A stretch of DNA of 64,000 nucleotides from the NCBI RefSeq assembly GCF_050624435.1, contig NC_134534.1, positions 67,913,501 through 67,977,500 on the forward strand, read 5' to 3'. The notes beneath the pieces are model-generated. The model was not told the origin of the DNA and did no database searches. It worked only from the letters and a program-made list of their open reading frames with translations. A program made the translations under genes and the position numbers. This document shows positions 32,585 to 44,977 of this stretch, one piece after another (positions within the stretch are counted from its first letter, which is position 1; each line of letters begins with the position of its first letter). Source of the DNA: Tenrec ecaudatus (taxonomy: Eukaryota > Chordata > Mammalia > Afrosoricida > Tenrecidae).

Positions 32585-35500
32585 ACAGAGTCCACAGAAA
32601 GAGATAATAACCCTCAATATCAATGAAATGAACACAGGTATTAAAAGGCAGATGCTAGCAGACTGACTTAGAAAACACAAACCATCAATCTGCTACCTGC
32701 AGGAGACATATTTCAAGGCTACAGACAAAAATACCAAGCAAACAGCAATTCAAAAAAAAAGCAGGGGTTGCAATTCTAATCTCAGATAAAATTGACCTAA
32801 AAGTGCAAACCATAAGAAGAAATGAGGAGGGACATGATATAATGCTCAAGGGAATGGTAGACATGGAACCACTAAGCATTGCAAACATATATCCCTGAAT
32901 GAGACAGCCACTAAATACATCCAAAAAAACACTCCAGAAGATGAAAAAAAATCACAGCCTTAGCAATTATAGTGGGTGACTTCAATACACTGCATTCTGT
33001 GAGATAGATCACATGGAAAGAAACTCAACAAACAGGTTAGAGATCTAAACACTACAATTAGATTATTTGATATAATAGCTATTTACATAGCTTTTTATCC
33101 AAATAAAAAAAATCAAATTATTTTCAAGCCTGCATAGCACATATTCAAAGATAGACCACACGCTGGGGCATAAGGCAAATCTACATAAATTTAAGCACAT
33201 TGATATCATACAGATCTCTGTCTCTGACTTCTGTGACATAAGGCTGGAAATCAACAAAAGGACGATGAAGAAAACAAGAGCAAACAATTGGAGGATGAAT
33301 AACTCTACTGCAAAAGGAGTGTGTACTGGCACAGATCAGAGATGAAATTATGAAATTTCTAGAAACCAACGAGAATGAAAAAAAAAATGACATATCAAAA
33401 TGTAAGGGACACCGCAAAGGAAGTTATCAGAGGAAGTTCCATAGCAATACATGCACACCTGAGAAAGGAAGAGAGACTCATGATTGATATGCTGGCACAA
33501 AATTTATAACAACTAGAGCATAGTCAGCAGGAAAATCCTACTAATAGCAAAAGAAAAGAGATAATAAAAATCAGGGTTGAGATTTAGGAGAGGGAAAATA
33601 AGAAAACTATGGAAAATTTTAATGCTCCTAAAAGTTGGTTCATTGAAAGGATAAACAGAATCGACAGACTGCAAGGAAACCTAACCAAAGAAGGGAGGGA
33701 ACAAATTTCAAGAGCAAGAATGAGGGATGAAAGAGGGGACATTTCAGCAGACCCTAATCAAATCAAAAGGATAATTAGACAGTACTACAAAGGCCTGTAT
33801 TCCAATAAATTCATCAACTTGGAAGACATGGACAAATTCTTGGAAAAACAATCCCTCCCTAGACTGTCCCCAAAGGATGTTGAAAATCTCAAAAGACCCA
33901 TAGCAATAGAAGATATAGACAAGGTTATCAAGGGTTTACCAACAAAAAATTCGCCTGGGCCAGATGGCTTCACTGGAGAATTCTACCAAACATTTAGGGA
34001 GAATCTAACACCAACCCTACACAAACTCTTCCAGAAAATAGAAAAAGGCAGCAAACTCCCGAACTCCTTCTATGAATCTAGTATAACACTGATACCAAAA
34101 CCAGGAAAGGATCCCACAAGATCTGAGAAATATTGGACAATAGAACACAAAAGTATATAAAACAAATAATTCACTATGACCAAGTGGGATTCATAACAGG
34201 GATGCAGGGATGGTTCAACACATGAAAAACCATTAGTATCATTCACCACATTGACATGAAAAACTATAAGAACCACATGATAATATTGATAGATGCAGAA
34301 AAAGCATTCGACAACATCCAACACCAATTCATGCTTAAGACTTGGGAAGATACAAATGGAAGGAAAATTCCTCAAGACAATACAAGCTACATATGAAAAA
34401 CCAACAACCAACGTGGTAGTCAATGGAGAAAAGACTAACACAATCCCACTGAAAAAGGGGACCAGACAAAGATGCCCCTTATCCTCACTCTTAGTTAACA
34501 TCTTGCTGGAGGTTTTAACTAACAGCATAAGGCAAAGAAAAGACATCAAAGGATGGAAGAGATGAAACTATCATTATTTGCAGATGATATGATTTTATGT
34601 ATGGAAAATACCTAAAGTTCCACAAGGGGAGTACTGGAAGAAATAGAGAAGTTTGGCAGAGTGGCAGGATACAAGATCAACAAACAGAAGTCCATCAGAC
34701 TGCTATACACATCAGATAAGACCACAAAAGAGGAGATTAAAAAGGTGGTACCCTTCACAATAGCCAAGCACAAGTTGAAATATCTAGGGATCTAGCTGAT
34801 GAAAAGAACAAAAGATCTATATGAGGAAAACTACAGAACACTATTACAAGAAATCAAGAGTGGCCTCAACAAATGGAAGAAGGTCCCATGCTTGTGGATA
34901 GGAAAACTCAATATAGTAAAGATGTCAGTTCTGTCAAAGGCACTATATAAGTTTAATGCAATCCTGATACAATAACCCTCATCTTTCATCAAAGAAGCAG
35001 AAAATTTGATTACCAACTTCATATGGAGAGGGAAGAAACCCAGACTTAGAAGAGACCTCCTCAGGAAGAAGGACACAGTGGGAGGGCTTGCTTTACCTGA
35101 CTTTAGCACATACTATACAGTCACAGTTGTCAAAACCGCATGGTATTGGTACAATGACAGATATACTCAGAAGAATGGAAAAGAACTGAAACCCCAGAAA
35201 TAAAATCTTCAGCATACAGACAACTGATCTTTGATAAGGGGCCCTAAAATATCAAACAGGAAGCAGATGCCTTCTTCAACAAGTCGTGCTGGACAAAATG
35301 GATATCTACCTGCAGAAAAAAGAAGCAAGACCCTTACCTCACTCCATGCACAAGAATAAACTCAAGGTGGATCACAGACATCAAAGTAAAACCCCAAAAT
35401 ATTAGGCTCATCAATGAGGGAATTGAGACCAATCTGAGAAGTTTGTTACAAGGACTACATAGACTATCAAAAATAGGGAAGGACACAAACAGAAGAGTCA

Positions 35501-36240
35501 CAAATTGACAAGTGGGATATACTGAAGACAAAACACCAGTGCATGTTGAAATAATTCACCAAGAGCATAATAAGAGAGCCCACAGACAGGGAAAACATCT
35601 TTAGCAATGACACATCAGGCAAAAACCTTATTACTAACATCTGCAATACTCTGCTAGCGTCCAAAAAGAAAAAAAAAACTAATTGCCCACTGAGGAGGTG
35701 GGCAAAGGACCTGAACAAAAGTTTCACAGGGACAGAAATCCGAATGATCGATAAACATATGAGAAAATGTTCCCAATCATTAGCCATTAGAGAAATACAA
35801 ACTAAAACAACAATGAGATATCACCAGAACCCTCAAAGATAGTCCAATTCAAAAAATCAGAAAGCAACAAGTGTTGGAGAGGCTATGGTGAGATAGGAAC
35901 TCTCATCCACATCCACTGCTGGTGGACCTGAAGGTATATACAGACACTATGGAAATCATTTTGGTGATATCTGAAACAGATGGAAATAGAGCTACCATAT
36001 GACCCCGCAATCCGGAAGAGGCAAGAAAGAAAACAAAAGACATATTTGTTCCAATGTTCATCATGACACAATTCACAATTGTGAGGAGTTGGAAACAACC
36101 CAAATTTCCAGCAACAGATGAATGGATTAAAAAACTGTGGTCCATACACGTGATGAACGCATGAAGCACACTGCCGCATGGGAAGAACCGAACAAAATTA
36201 TGCTAAGTGAAGTAAGCCAAGCACAAAAGGACAAGTACAA
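32585..36240 (+). pseudogene. L1 ORF2 (endonuclease-RT), decayed, copy 2
   Basis: The endonuclease region (32585-33340) is heavily broken. 33609-34160 is an open 183-residue RT block: KSWFIERINRIDRLQGNLTK, GLPTKNSPGPDGFTGEFYQT, LPNSFYESSITLIPKPGKDP. A deletion near 34130 removes part of the next RT motif. '[14 protein letters not shown]'-type text follows, then [18 protein letters not shown] at ~34285. The catalytic motif LSLFADDMIL is at 34568-34597 (FADD at 34577-34588). The C-terminus ends near 36240. At least a dozen stops or shifts are visible. It is inactive but keeps the order endonuclease, RT, Cys-region of L1. Confidence 0.9.
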
Positions 36241-36244
36241 CATG

Positions 36245-38478
36245 AGTCCACTGAGGTAAGCTTAAAAAAAATGCAAAAGGGGTATAGGGTAAAAGCTACT
36301 GCTTATAAACATTCCTGGGGTGAGGACCAAGTAGCATGACAGGGGCCAGAACAAATCAGGGATACATATGGTAGCCAACTGAAAGAGAAAAAAAATGGGT
36401 AGCACTAACCCATCCAAGGGGAGGTTACTGTTTATATCTCCACAGGGAAAGATGAACCAGACTTCAACCCGGTGCTCCAAGATGTGAATGCAACATACTG
36501 GCATGAAGCAGAGAACGAGTAGAGAGGTCTGAGGGGCCAGCCCCCAATCCCAACTATGTGGACAGCTGCCCCTCCCCACAAAAGAATTTACTTCAGAGGA
36601 CAGCACTGAAGCTACAGCTCAGGGAGCGGGACATGTCTGATTAGAGAACATGGAGCAAATGAAGGGGGAGGAAGAGAGAGTGGAGGACCTCCTAGGCCAC
36701 CAAGTCTTGAAGATGATTCCCTGCTCAGAGCAGTCAATGCACAGAGAATACCATATGGCTGGCCCCACTACAAGACACGACATGCTTCAAAGACCCATAG
36801 CCCTACCAGAGACAACACTGGAGACACAGTGTGGGAACTGCACCCTATCTGACCCCACCACACCGAGGCAAAAGAGTAAGGGTGTGCAACTGAACAGCAA
36901 TGGGAGCAGAGCAAGGAAGTCCTGAGGGAACACCAAAAATAGGCTTTGGGGCCAGGACATGGCACCCCATCACACTCGACTAGAAAACACTCCTAAAGGT
37001 CAACAAACAGACCTTGAAGTATTTACAGAATTTTCTTTTTTTGTGTCATTGGGTTTTTGTTGATGTTGTTGTTTTGTTTACTTTTGTTGCTTTGTTTTGC
37101 TCTGTCTTGTTTTTGTGCATATTAATACCTCTGCAGGTCTATCTAGATAAGATAGGCTGGATAAACAATCTGGAGGAGAAAACAATGAGACCAATGGTTC
37201 TGGGGGGACATGGGAGAGGGGGAGGGGGAGGAAAGGAAGTGGTGCTAACAATCCCAGGGACAAGAGAACAAGTAATACAAAATCAGTTGTGAGGAGGGTA
37301 TAAGAGGCCTGGTAGTGCTTGATCAAGGGCAATGTAACTGAGGAATTACTGAAACCTAAATGAAGACTGAGCATGATAGTGGGACAAGAGGAAAGTAAAA
37401 GGATATAGAGGAAAGAACTAGGAGGCAAAGGGTCTTTATGGAGGTCTAAATATTGGCATGTATATATGTAAATGTATGTCTGATGATGGGGAAATAAATC
37501 TATGTGCATATATTTATAGGTTTAGTATTAAGGTGGCAGATGGACATCGGGCCTCCATTTAAGTGCTCCTTCAATGCAAGAACACTTTGTTCTATTAAAC
37601 TGGCATTCCATGATACTCACCTTCCTGACACAATCATTGAAGACAAATGTATTCATAAGCAAATGTGGTGAAGAAAGCTGATGATGCCTAGCTATCAAAA
37701 GACAGAGTATCTGGGGTCTTAAAGGCTTAAAGATAAGCAAGCGGCCTTCTAACTCAGAAGCAACAAAGCCCACATGGAAGAAGCACACCAGCCTGTGTGA
37801 TCACAAGGCATTGAAGGGATCAAGTATCAGGCAACAAAGGACAAAAAAATCATATCATTGTGAATGAGGGAGAGTGTGGATTGGGGTCTCAAAGCCCATC
37901 TGTACGCAACTGAACATCCCCTTACATAAGGGTCCCAGGGAGGAGACAAGCCAGCCAAGGTGCAGAGTAGCAACGATGAAGCATACAACTTTCCTCTAGT
38001 TCTTAAATGGTTTCCCCACCCCCACTATTATAATTCTACCCTACAAAGCCGGCTATACCAGAGGATGTACACTGGTACAGATAAGAGCTGAAAACACAGG
38101 GAATACAGGACAGATGAACCCCTCATGACCAGTGATGAGAGTGGTGATACCGGGAGGGTGGAGGGAAGGTGGGGTGGAAAGGGGGAATCAATTACAAGGG
38201 TCTACATATAACCTCCTCCTGCGGGACAGACAACAGAAAAGTGGGTGAAAGGAAATATTGAACAGTGTAAGACATGACAAAATAATAATAATTTATAAAT
38301 TATCAAGGGTTCATAAGGGAGTGGGGCGGGAAGGGAGAGTGGGAAATGAGGAGCTGATACAAAGGGCTCAAGTAGAAGGCAAGTTTTGAGAATGATGATG
38401 GCAACAAATGTACAAATGTGCTTGACACAATGAATGGATGTATGGATTGTGAAAAGAGTTGTAAAAAAGAAAAAGGTA
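36245..38478 (+). other. L1 copy 2 long 3' UTR
   Basis: A 2.2-kb non-coding 3' region, from 'gtaagcttaaaaaaaatgc' to the A-rich tail. The ordered blocks recur in all younger L1 fragments here: 'agctactgcttataaac', the T/G tract at 37025-37110, 'aagataggctggataaac', 'gtggtgaagaaagctgatga', 'aagcacaccagcctgtgtga' and 'ggattgtgaaaagagttg'. No long open frame runs through it. Confidence 0.82.
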
Positions 38479-38625
38479 AAACAGAAAACTTTAAAATTAC
38501 AACAGCAAAGTCAGGTAGAAACCCATAAGATTAATACAAAGATAACCAAATTAGAAAACATTGGGGGAAAACATTAACTGGGAGCAGAAGCATAGAAAAA
38601 TACTTTACCCTTTTGGGTCATTTTC

Positions 38626-38810
38626 AAAGACCCTCTGGCGGTGCAGAGTATTAAGCAGAGGAGAAAAATGAGGCCATCTCCTTCTGTGAAAGGCTTACCG
38701 CCTCATTCGTCAGATGGGGCTGCCTAAGTCTGTCCTCTCAGGGTTACTGAGTTACTACAAGGTTACTCTAGGTCAGAATCAATGGGAGCACAATGGGCTG
38801 TGGTTTATTT
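38626..38810 (+). mobile_element. AfroSINE, diverged
   Basis: Head 'agaccctctggcggtgcaga', middle 'gaggagaaaaatgaggccat', and a tail region 'ctctaggtcagaatcaatgg' and 'gagcacaatgggctgtggtt'. It is an old copy shortly downstream of L1 copy 2. Confidence 0.7.
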
Positions 38811-38881
38811 TATGTGTTCTTTTGCAATCTTACCCTGTGTATGTAGATGTATTTGTTTTAAAATAAGAAAAATATTTCAAT

Positions 38882-39085
38882 CCTTTGAAGTCAAGCAAAC
38901 CTGACTTTGAATCTTAGCTGTGATGTTTATTTGTTAGGTGATCTTGGATTAGTCGCTTAAATTATCTGTCTCAATTATCTCCTCTATAAATTGAAGATAA
39001 TAATATTTGTCTCTTTAATTTATTGTAAAGTTTAAAGCAGTTAACATAATGGTTGACACACTGAAAAATGTTGAAGTTGGTAACT
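38882..39085 (+). mobile_element. MIR SINE
   Basis: 'cctgactttgaatcttagct', 'ttaggtgatcttggattagt', 'aattatctcctctataaatt', 'gaagataataatatttgtc' and 'ttaacataatggttgacaca' follow MIR order. Confidence 0.78.
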
Positions 39086-40484
39086 ACAAATAATATATGA
39101 TAAAATTCATATTCCTCACATGTCAGAACTACATTTCCAATAATGCTTCATAGTCCAGATCTCAAAATGACTCCAATAGGGGAGAGAGCGAGAGAGAAAA
39201 AAAACACAACTTTTTTTAAGATGGTTTATAAAAACAAATCAAACAAGAAGGGACTAACTGGGAAAGGGGAACTAGTATCCAATGATATTCCTTATAGAAA
39301 AGAGCAGTAAGTTACTTGCCAAAATAGAAACCATTACATGGAATTTAAGCAGAAACCTGGACACAAAGTTGTCCTTGTAAGAGAAACCAATGTGAGACTC
39401 AGTTTCCGACTCAGAAACCCCAAGCTTCCTAGGGAAGGTGTTACTCCGGTGGTTTTCTTCCACAGTTCCCATTCATGAAGGTTTCCACCAGTATTCTGGA
39501 ATTTGTGCATTATGGACTTTGTCTTATTTTAGGAAGTTTATGTAATGAAGTTGCCCAGATTGCTTCAACATAGAGATTTTTATTGATATAAGCTCGGGAC
39601 CATTTTTCAGGCTAGAGAGATTAAACCAGGAGCCAAATCTATGTGAGAGTCAAGGGAGGAAAGAGGTGCTTGCCCACCCACCCTCTTGCTAAGAATAAAT
39701 CTTCTCATAAAAGAGAGTGAGCTTTTAGACTTTCCTACTTCCTGTAGTCAAGGCTTATGAGACTCCTCGCTGCTTCTAAAAAGTCAGGTACTATAAATGT
39801 TTCTGATATTTTATGCTTTACTTCAGAGTGTAGAATTCATTACCACTCTAAGGAACTGTAATTTTTAATGTAATAGTTCTTTATATTGTGTTGTAATTAT
39901 TCTCTTAAATATTTGAGGGCCTTTATGTAACTAGTACATAATTCTTAAGTCTTCCTGAATCATTTTCCCCTACATTTATGGTTTTTGAAATATTAGGAAT
40001 TTAGCTCGGTTTCACCTACCCCCTTATTTCATACAATACATATAAATAATGTTGCTTTTTAAAACCATCTACTTGGATAATTTTTGACTCTCTAACAAGA
40101 GTTAAAGAGTTTTAGACTTTAAAATGCAAAAAACTCATACAGGAGTTAATTACTAAATAGTTGTCAAAAATATAATGAAATTTCATTGAATAATTTCATA
40201 TACACTTTAAAGGAGTATACCTGCTTTGCATCCTCATCCTCTTGCAATTATTCGGGTGCATGATGTTGGCCCTCTCCGAGCCCTCAGAAATTCACTAAGT
40301 ATTGCCATCCAGCTGGATGCAAAGTTTAATTTTCACAGAAGAATGATTTCTAACAAAATCTACACAACTTGAACAATGTTGTTGCTTTTAAAGGGGTACT
40401 CTGAATTAAAACTGTGTGAGTAGAGAGCAAAGTATATCCCTGCTCTATGAAAGTTTGTTTGCAACCATAGCAAGGGATTTAAAT
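39086..40484. other. unassigned sequence
   Basis: AT-rich, no gene or clear repeat. 39190-39210 holds short GA and A tracts. Confidence 0.4.
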
Positions 40485-40694
40485 CCGCCCTCGTGGTGCC
40501 GTGAGCTAAGTATCAGGCTGCTACAAGCAAGATCCACCATCCTAACCCACCAGAGAAACCAATCCGAGAAAGAAAGAGGATGTTATCTGATTCCAAAAAG
40601 ATTTACAGTCTCTGGCTCCCTGGCGAGCAGTTCTACTGGGTCCCATAGAGTTGCTGTGAGTCGGAATCAACCAGGTGGCAGGGGGTTGTTTTTA
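40485..40694 (+). mobile_element. AfroSINE
   Basis: Head 'ccgccctcgtggtgccgtga', then 'aagatttacagtctctggct', 'gagcagttctactgggtccc', and the tail 'gttgctgtgagtcggaatca' with 'accaggtggcagggggttg'. The tRNA-derived to tail layout is complete. Confidence 0.85.
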
Positions 40695-41052
40695 TGAAGA
40701 GATTTTGATGAATTTCAGATTTGTATCTACTCATGAAAGCAAGCTATATGTCCAAAGAGTGCAGTTATTTTTCTGCTATAATTGGAAGCTTAAGGACTTC
40801 ATAGTCCTGAAATTTCTTGCTGAAAGCCAGTCTCATCTTACAATGAGACTAATGAGAAAATATAAATAGTTTAACAGGCACAAGGAAAATTTATGGACAA
40901 AATGAGAGAAAGTAGTTGAACATGTAAACCTCAACTGTAATACAAGGCAGAAGACGAAATGGGTCTCCCTACATACCAGTGCTGGTAAAAGCCGTGTAAG
41001 GGATATCTCTGATTTTTTTCCTTGAATCTCTTTTATTCATTCCTTTTCTTCC
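40695..41052. other. unassigned sequence
   Basis: No gene or repeat recognised. Confidence 0.4.
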
Positions 41053-41561
41053 TGTGTTAGTCCGAGTTGACTAGGGAAACAAATCCAGGGACACTCACGT
41101 GTGTGTAAGAAAGAGCTTTAGATTAAAGAGTAATTGTATATTAAGAAAACATCCCAGCCCAGTCCAGATAAAGTCCATCAGACCATTATTAACCCATATG
41201 TCTGATACCAGTCTTAACTTCCTCTTCAGACTCGTGCAATGATGCTGAATGCAGGTAGACCACAGGCCAGTGGGTGGAAAGTCTTGTGGATCCCGTGGCA
41301 CTGCAAGCAGCTTAGCACTGGCATGGGTCTCCACTGTGGCTCCTCCAAGCTCCAGGGCTCTGACTGCCATCAACATGGCTCCTTGTGGTTTGTCGGTAGA
41401 AATGTGAAGCAGAGAGAGAGTGTGGTCTTCCTCCCAGGAGGAAAAAATAGTAAGTTGCTAGACTCCTCCTGGTGGGTGTTACCTTTTGACCAGATTGACA
41501 GGCTAGACTCCACCCTTACATTCTATTTATTAAGTTGACATGAAATTATGTAACTACCACA
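41053..41561 (-). mobile_element. solo LTR-like repeat, copy B
   Basis: The reverse complement starts 'tgtggtagttacataatttc' and ends 'tcaactcggactaacaca' (TG..CA). It aligns with copy A at 6509-6917 in the blocks 'gtctagcctgtcaa', 'gactgggctgggatgtttt' and 'aaagctctttcttacac'. The inferred 3' end 'agtcaactcggactaacaca' is LTR-like. It is longer than copy A (509 versus 409 bp). No internal retroviral region adjoins it. Confidence 0.62.
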
Positions 41562-42347
41562 TTCCTAGTGATAGAAATCTGATTTTTCTTGCAGAATCTC
41601 TTCACTCCCAATTCTTTTTTAAAATTTTTAAGTTTTATTGACATATAATTCACATATCATACAAGTCAGTGGTTTAAACATATTTAAAGGAGTTGTACAA
41701 TCACCATCACAATAAATCTTAGAACACTTTCTTCTTTCTTTCACTCATTATTATTAACAACACATTCCCTCCAACCTTTCCTGACATAAACACAAGAAAC
41801 CATTAATCCAGGTACTATCTCTGTACATTTACCTATCCTGGATTTCACATAAAGAAACGAAAAAGGGAAAAATCCAATAATAATAACAAAATAAAACAGA
41901 GGAAAATCTTGGTTGAAAATATAACAGAAAAAAATTAAAACTAGAAAAAATTTTAAGTGGGTCAGAATAGGAGAACAAATGATAAAGTGCTACGTGTTGA
42001 TCTGCTTACATCTGCACCATTCCACTTCCCAATGCATTCCGTTTGATAGCAAGCTAATTCAGATCCCAGTCATTCATTCATATCATATCAATGGTCAGAG
42101 GAACTCACCAGAGACGTGGGCCTCGCAGGGACCTTGGACACGGGATTTGAGCTTTCACTGTCTCCATAGCCTTCTGTAAACTGGGAGTTCAGAAATTCAC
42201 TTCTAGTATCATTCCATCCTCCAGTCTTGGATTTTATTGTTTACAGTCTTTAGATCTCTCATAGACTGTTGTGCTTCTCCCATGTGGAATTAGCTGTTAC
42301 CTCACTTAGACAGCTGTTTGTTTTAACATAACACTTTATTTATAACT

Positions 42348-43058
42348 ATTTTAAATCATTTTATTGGGGCTCATACAGCTTTTATAACATTCCATACATC
42401 AATTGTATGAAGCATATTTGTACAAATGTTGCCATCATCATTTTCTAAACATTTGCTTTCTATCTGTGGTATCAGCTCCTTTGTTCCCTAACCCCCCTCA
42501 CCTCCCACCCTCATCACCCCTTGATAAATTATAAATTATTATTATTATTATTATTATTATTATTTTCACATCTTACACCAACCACTGTCTCCCTTCACAC
42601 ATATTTCTGTTGTTCATCTCCCTGGGATGGATAGTGGTGGGGGGTATCTATACATCCATCCTTGCGATCAGTTCCCCCTTTCACTACCTTCCCCCTACCC
42701 ACCTGGTATCGTTACTCCCATTCCTGTTCCTGGTGGGGTTATCTGACCTAGATTCTGTGTATCATGAGCCCTTATCTGTACCAGTGGACATTCCCTGGTC
42801 TAGCCAGAACTAAAAGGCAGGACTGGGGTCACAAGAGTGGAGGTGAAGAAGCCTCAAAGAACAGGAGGAATGCTGTGTGTTTCATCAGTGCTATACTGCA
42901 CCCTGGCTGACTCATCCTTTCCTTATGACCCTTCTGCGAGGGGATGTCCTATTGTCTACAGATAGGTTTTGGGTCTCTGCTCCAAACCCCCTCGTTCTAA
43001 ACAATATGTGTTTTTTGTTTTGTTTTGGGTCTTCTGGTGCCTGTTATCTGATTCCGTA
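42348..43058 (-). mobile_element. young L1 3' UTR, 5'-truncated
   Basis: 'ttttaaatcattttattggg', 'ccatacatcaattgtatgaa', 'tttgctttctatctgtggta', 'gttcatctccctgggatgg', 'tgaccc..ctgcgaggggat' and 'ggtgcctgttatctgattc'. This corresponds to the reverse complement of the 3' UTR seen at 22.9-23.55 kb. It is inserted in the older L1. Confidence 0.87.
42533..42564. repeat. (TTA)n microsatellite
   Basis: A run of ATT/TTA trinucleotides inside the L1 3' UTR. Related L1 copies have a short 'ataataataattta' here, so this is an expansion. Confidence 0.93.
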
Positions 43059-43105
43059 AGATAACCTTTTAGTATCTGAGATGCTATTCCTTCTGATAAC
43101 TGGGC

Positions 43106-44787
43106 ACCATCTGATTTCTTCAACGCTGTTTTCTATAACATGCATATATTCAGTGATCTGTTCAGGAGAGTAGGTTTCAAGTAGGGCCATGTCAGAAGAA
43201 CTCCTTTTCTTAGGTTAGGGCTATGATTAAGCACACCCTACATTCATTCATATAGCTGTGGTTTCTCTATAACCATGATCTATCTACTTTAGAAAAATCA
43301 TTATCCTTTAGTGGGGAACATTATGGATCAACCCCATGGGTCACATTGATAGTAATTCTATTGATAGTGTCATTAATTTAGTCAATGTCACAGAATTTCA
43401 AAATGTTTAGAAAAGGAAAGTTTGCATGTATGTAAAAGGTACTTTTTACAGAAAACTTTTTAGACCAACGTCCATGGATTTCTCACCTGTATAGATAAAA
43501 AGTTCAAGTGAATGATCATTATGCAAGCAATGAGAGTTGAAGCTAGGCCAAAACTTTCAATTATGCTATTCACAAAGGAAAAATCATGTCTGGTAGAAAG
43601 ACATACAATTAAAAATCAAAGAGATCATGACAATAGCAAATATATAATAGTTTGGGGCCACAATTCATTAGGCACCCCCAAATCAAGAGATCCGGACCAA
43701 AGCCCAACCACCTCCAAATCTATAACCTTGGGATAGCAGTCATCTGGCTCATCTCACATTAGTCCAAGGGACTATTTCAGTTCCTTAAATCTGCTGCAGT
43801 TGTTTAAAGTAAAATCCAGTTTGCATTGTGGAGTTTCATAATTGGAGCTCTCTGGGGTGGCCTGTGAAGGACATTGTGCACTTTGAAAGGTAGAGTCTAA
43901 AATCCTTGTTGTCTATAGCATTCATGCTGGGTCATGAAGGGCTGGGTAGAATCTAGGTCAAACGTGCCCGGTTAGGAACATAATACCAGGCGTATTGTCC
44001 TCATTAGAGTCTACAAAAATGTATGTTTCCCCACCTTGATTACCCATCAACAGAGATAAAACCACTGCTCAAAGACAGACCCAACCCCTCTTCCTTCTGA
44101 TCTTGAATTCCCCTTAAGGTTTATTGAGCACCTTTGTAGGAGTGTCTGTTGATTTTGGGGTGACCGTAGAACAATGTTCTATGACAGAAACTGATTGGCC
44201 TTTTCTTTCTCCCTGCCAAATGAGAAATGGACCCCAGCTGAAGTGAGATCTCCTCTATCAAAGTGGTTATTAAAACGTACACATATGGTTCACTCCCCAT
44301 TCTTAATCTGCATGTGGTTGTGGGTTGCCATGCGACCCAGACAAACCAATCCCGATCAGGAAAACTAATTCTTAATATTCCAATTGGACAATTGGAAAAA
44401 TCCCATGGGGTAAAAAGGTGGTGCGAGTCAAGAACTATTTCATGAAATAAGAATCTATTTGAAAATATAGAGAAAAGAAGAGCCAAGAGAGAAACGACTG
44501 AGACCTACTTTAATGCGGTCAGTGGTCCCAGGATGAGGATATGTCTGAAGCCTGAGGATTTTCAGATATTAAGTCAATACTTTCCTTCCCGGCCTCCACC
44601 TTAAGACAGAGATCAAGTGAGAGTGGTCACTAACGCGAGAAGAGGTTCCTTAAAGGAGCAGCCCAGGAAACACTCAGCTCACACTTGAAAGTATTCCAGA
44701 GGAATCGGCATTGTGTACATAGCTCACATTTGAATTCACATCGACCCCCTCACTTTTTTTTAAGCCCTTTTAGTTTTTTGTTTGTCA
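43106..44787. other. unassigned 1.7-kb block
   Basis: No match to the repeat families I recognise. A 121-codon frame on the minus strand (44121-44486) has no familiar motif. The block is only moderately AT-rich and appears single-copy within the window. Confidence 0.4.
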
Positions 44788-44977
44788 AGGAACCCTGATG
44801 GCACTGTGGGCGACTAGCAGCAAGGTGAGAGATTCAAAGTCAGCGGCCACTCCACAGGAGAAGACCACCATGTCTGCTGCTCTCAACCTTTCCAGACACA
44901 GAAACTCTCTGGAGGGCCCTATGAGTCAGAATCAACTGCATGGCAGGCAGTGGGTCCGCGTTTGGGGGGCTTGGGTT
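44788..44977 (+). mobile_element. AfroSINE
   Basis: Head 'aggaaccctgatggcactgt', 'tcagcggccactccacagga', and the tail 'cctatgagtcagaatcaact' and 'gcatggcaggcagtgggt'. Near complete. Confidence 0.85.

Larger units (their letters stand above)
30180..38478 (+). mobile_element. L1 copy 2, near full length, decayed
   Basis: An ~8.3-kb plus-strand L1: 5' UTR 30180-31440, ORF1 31453-32300, inter-ORF region, ORF2 ~32585-36240, and a ~2.2-kb 3' UTR 36245-38478 ending 'ggattgtgaaaagagttg' and an A-rich tail. The 5' end is placed at 'cttcccggaagatggaaac', by L1-like context only. No clear target duplication was found. It is the best reference copy in the window for the family, but its ORFs carry many shifts and stops. 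Confidence 0.85.
41615..43105 (-). mobile_element. older L1 3' UTR, interrupted by a younger L1
   Basis: Left part 41615-42347: 'taagttttattgacatataa', 'aatcaccatcacaataaatc', 'cctatcctggatttcacata' and 'ggattttattgtttacagtc'. Right part 43059-43105: 'gatgctattccttctgataa' and 'ctgggcaccatctgatttct'. Copies at 48963-49752 and 54000-54500 share this order. The right part is continuous with the left when 42348-43058 is removed. Confidence 0.7.

Noticed and set aside
33609..34160. 183-codon RT frame as evidence of an active retrotransposon
   Set aside because: Flanking endonuclease and downstream RT regions carry many stops and a deletion near 34130, so the element is dead.
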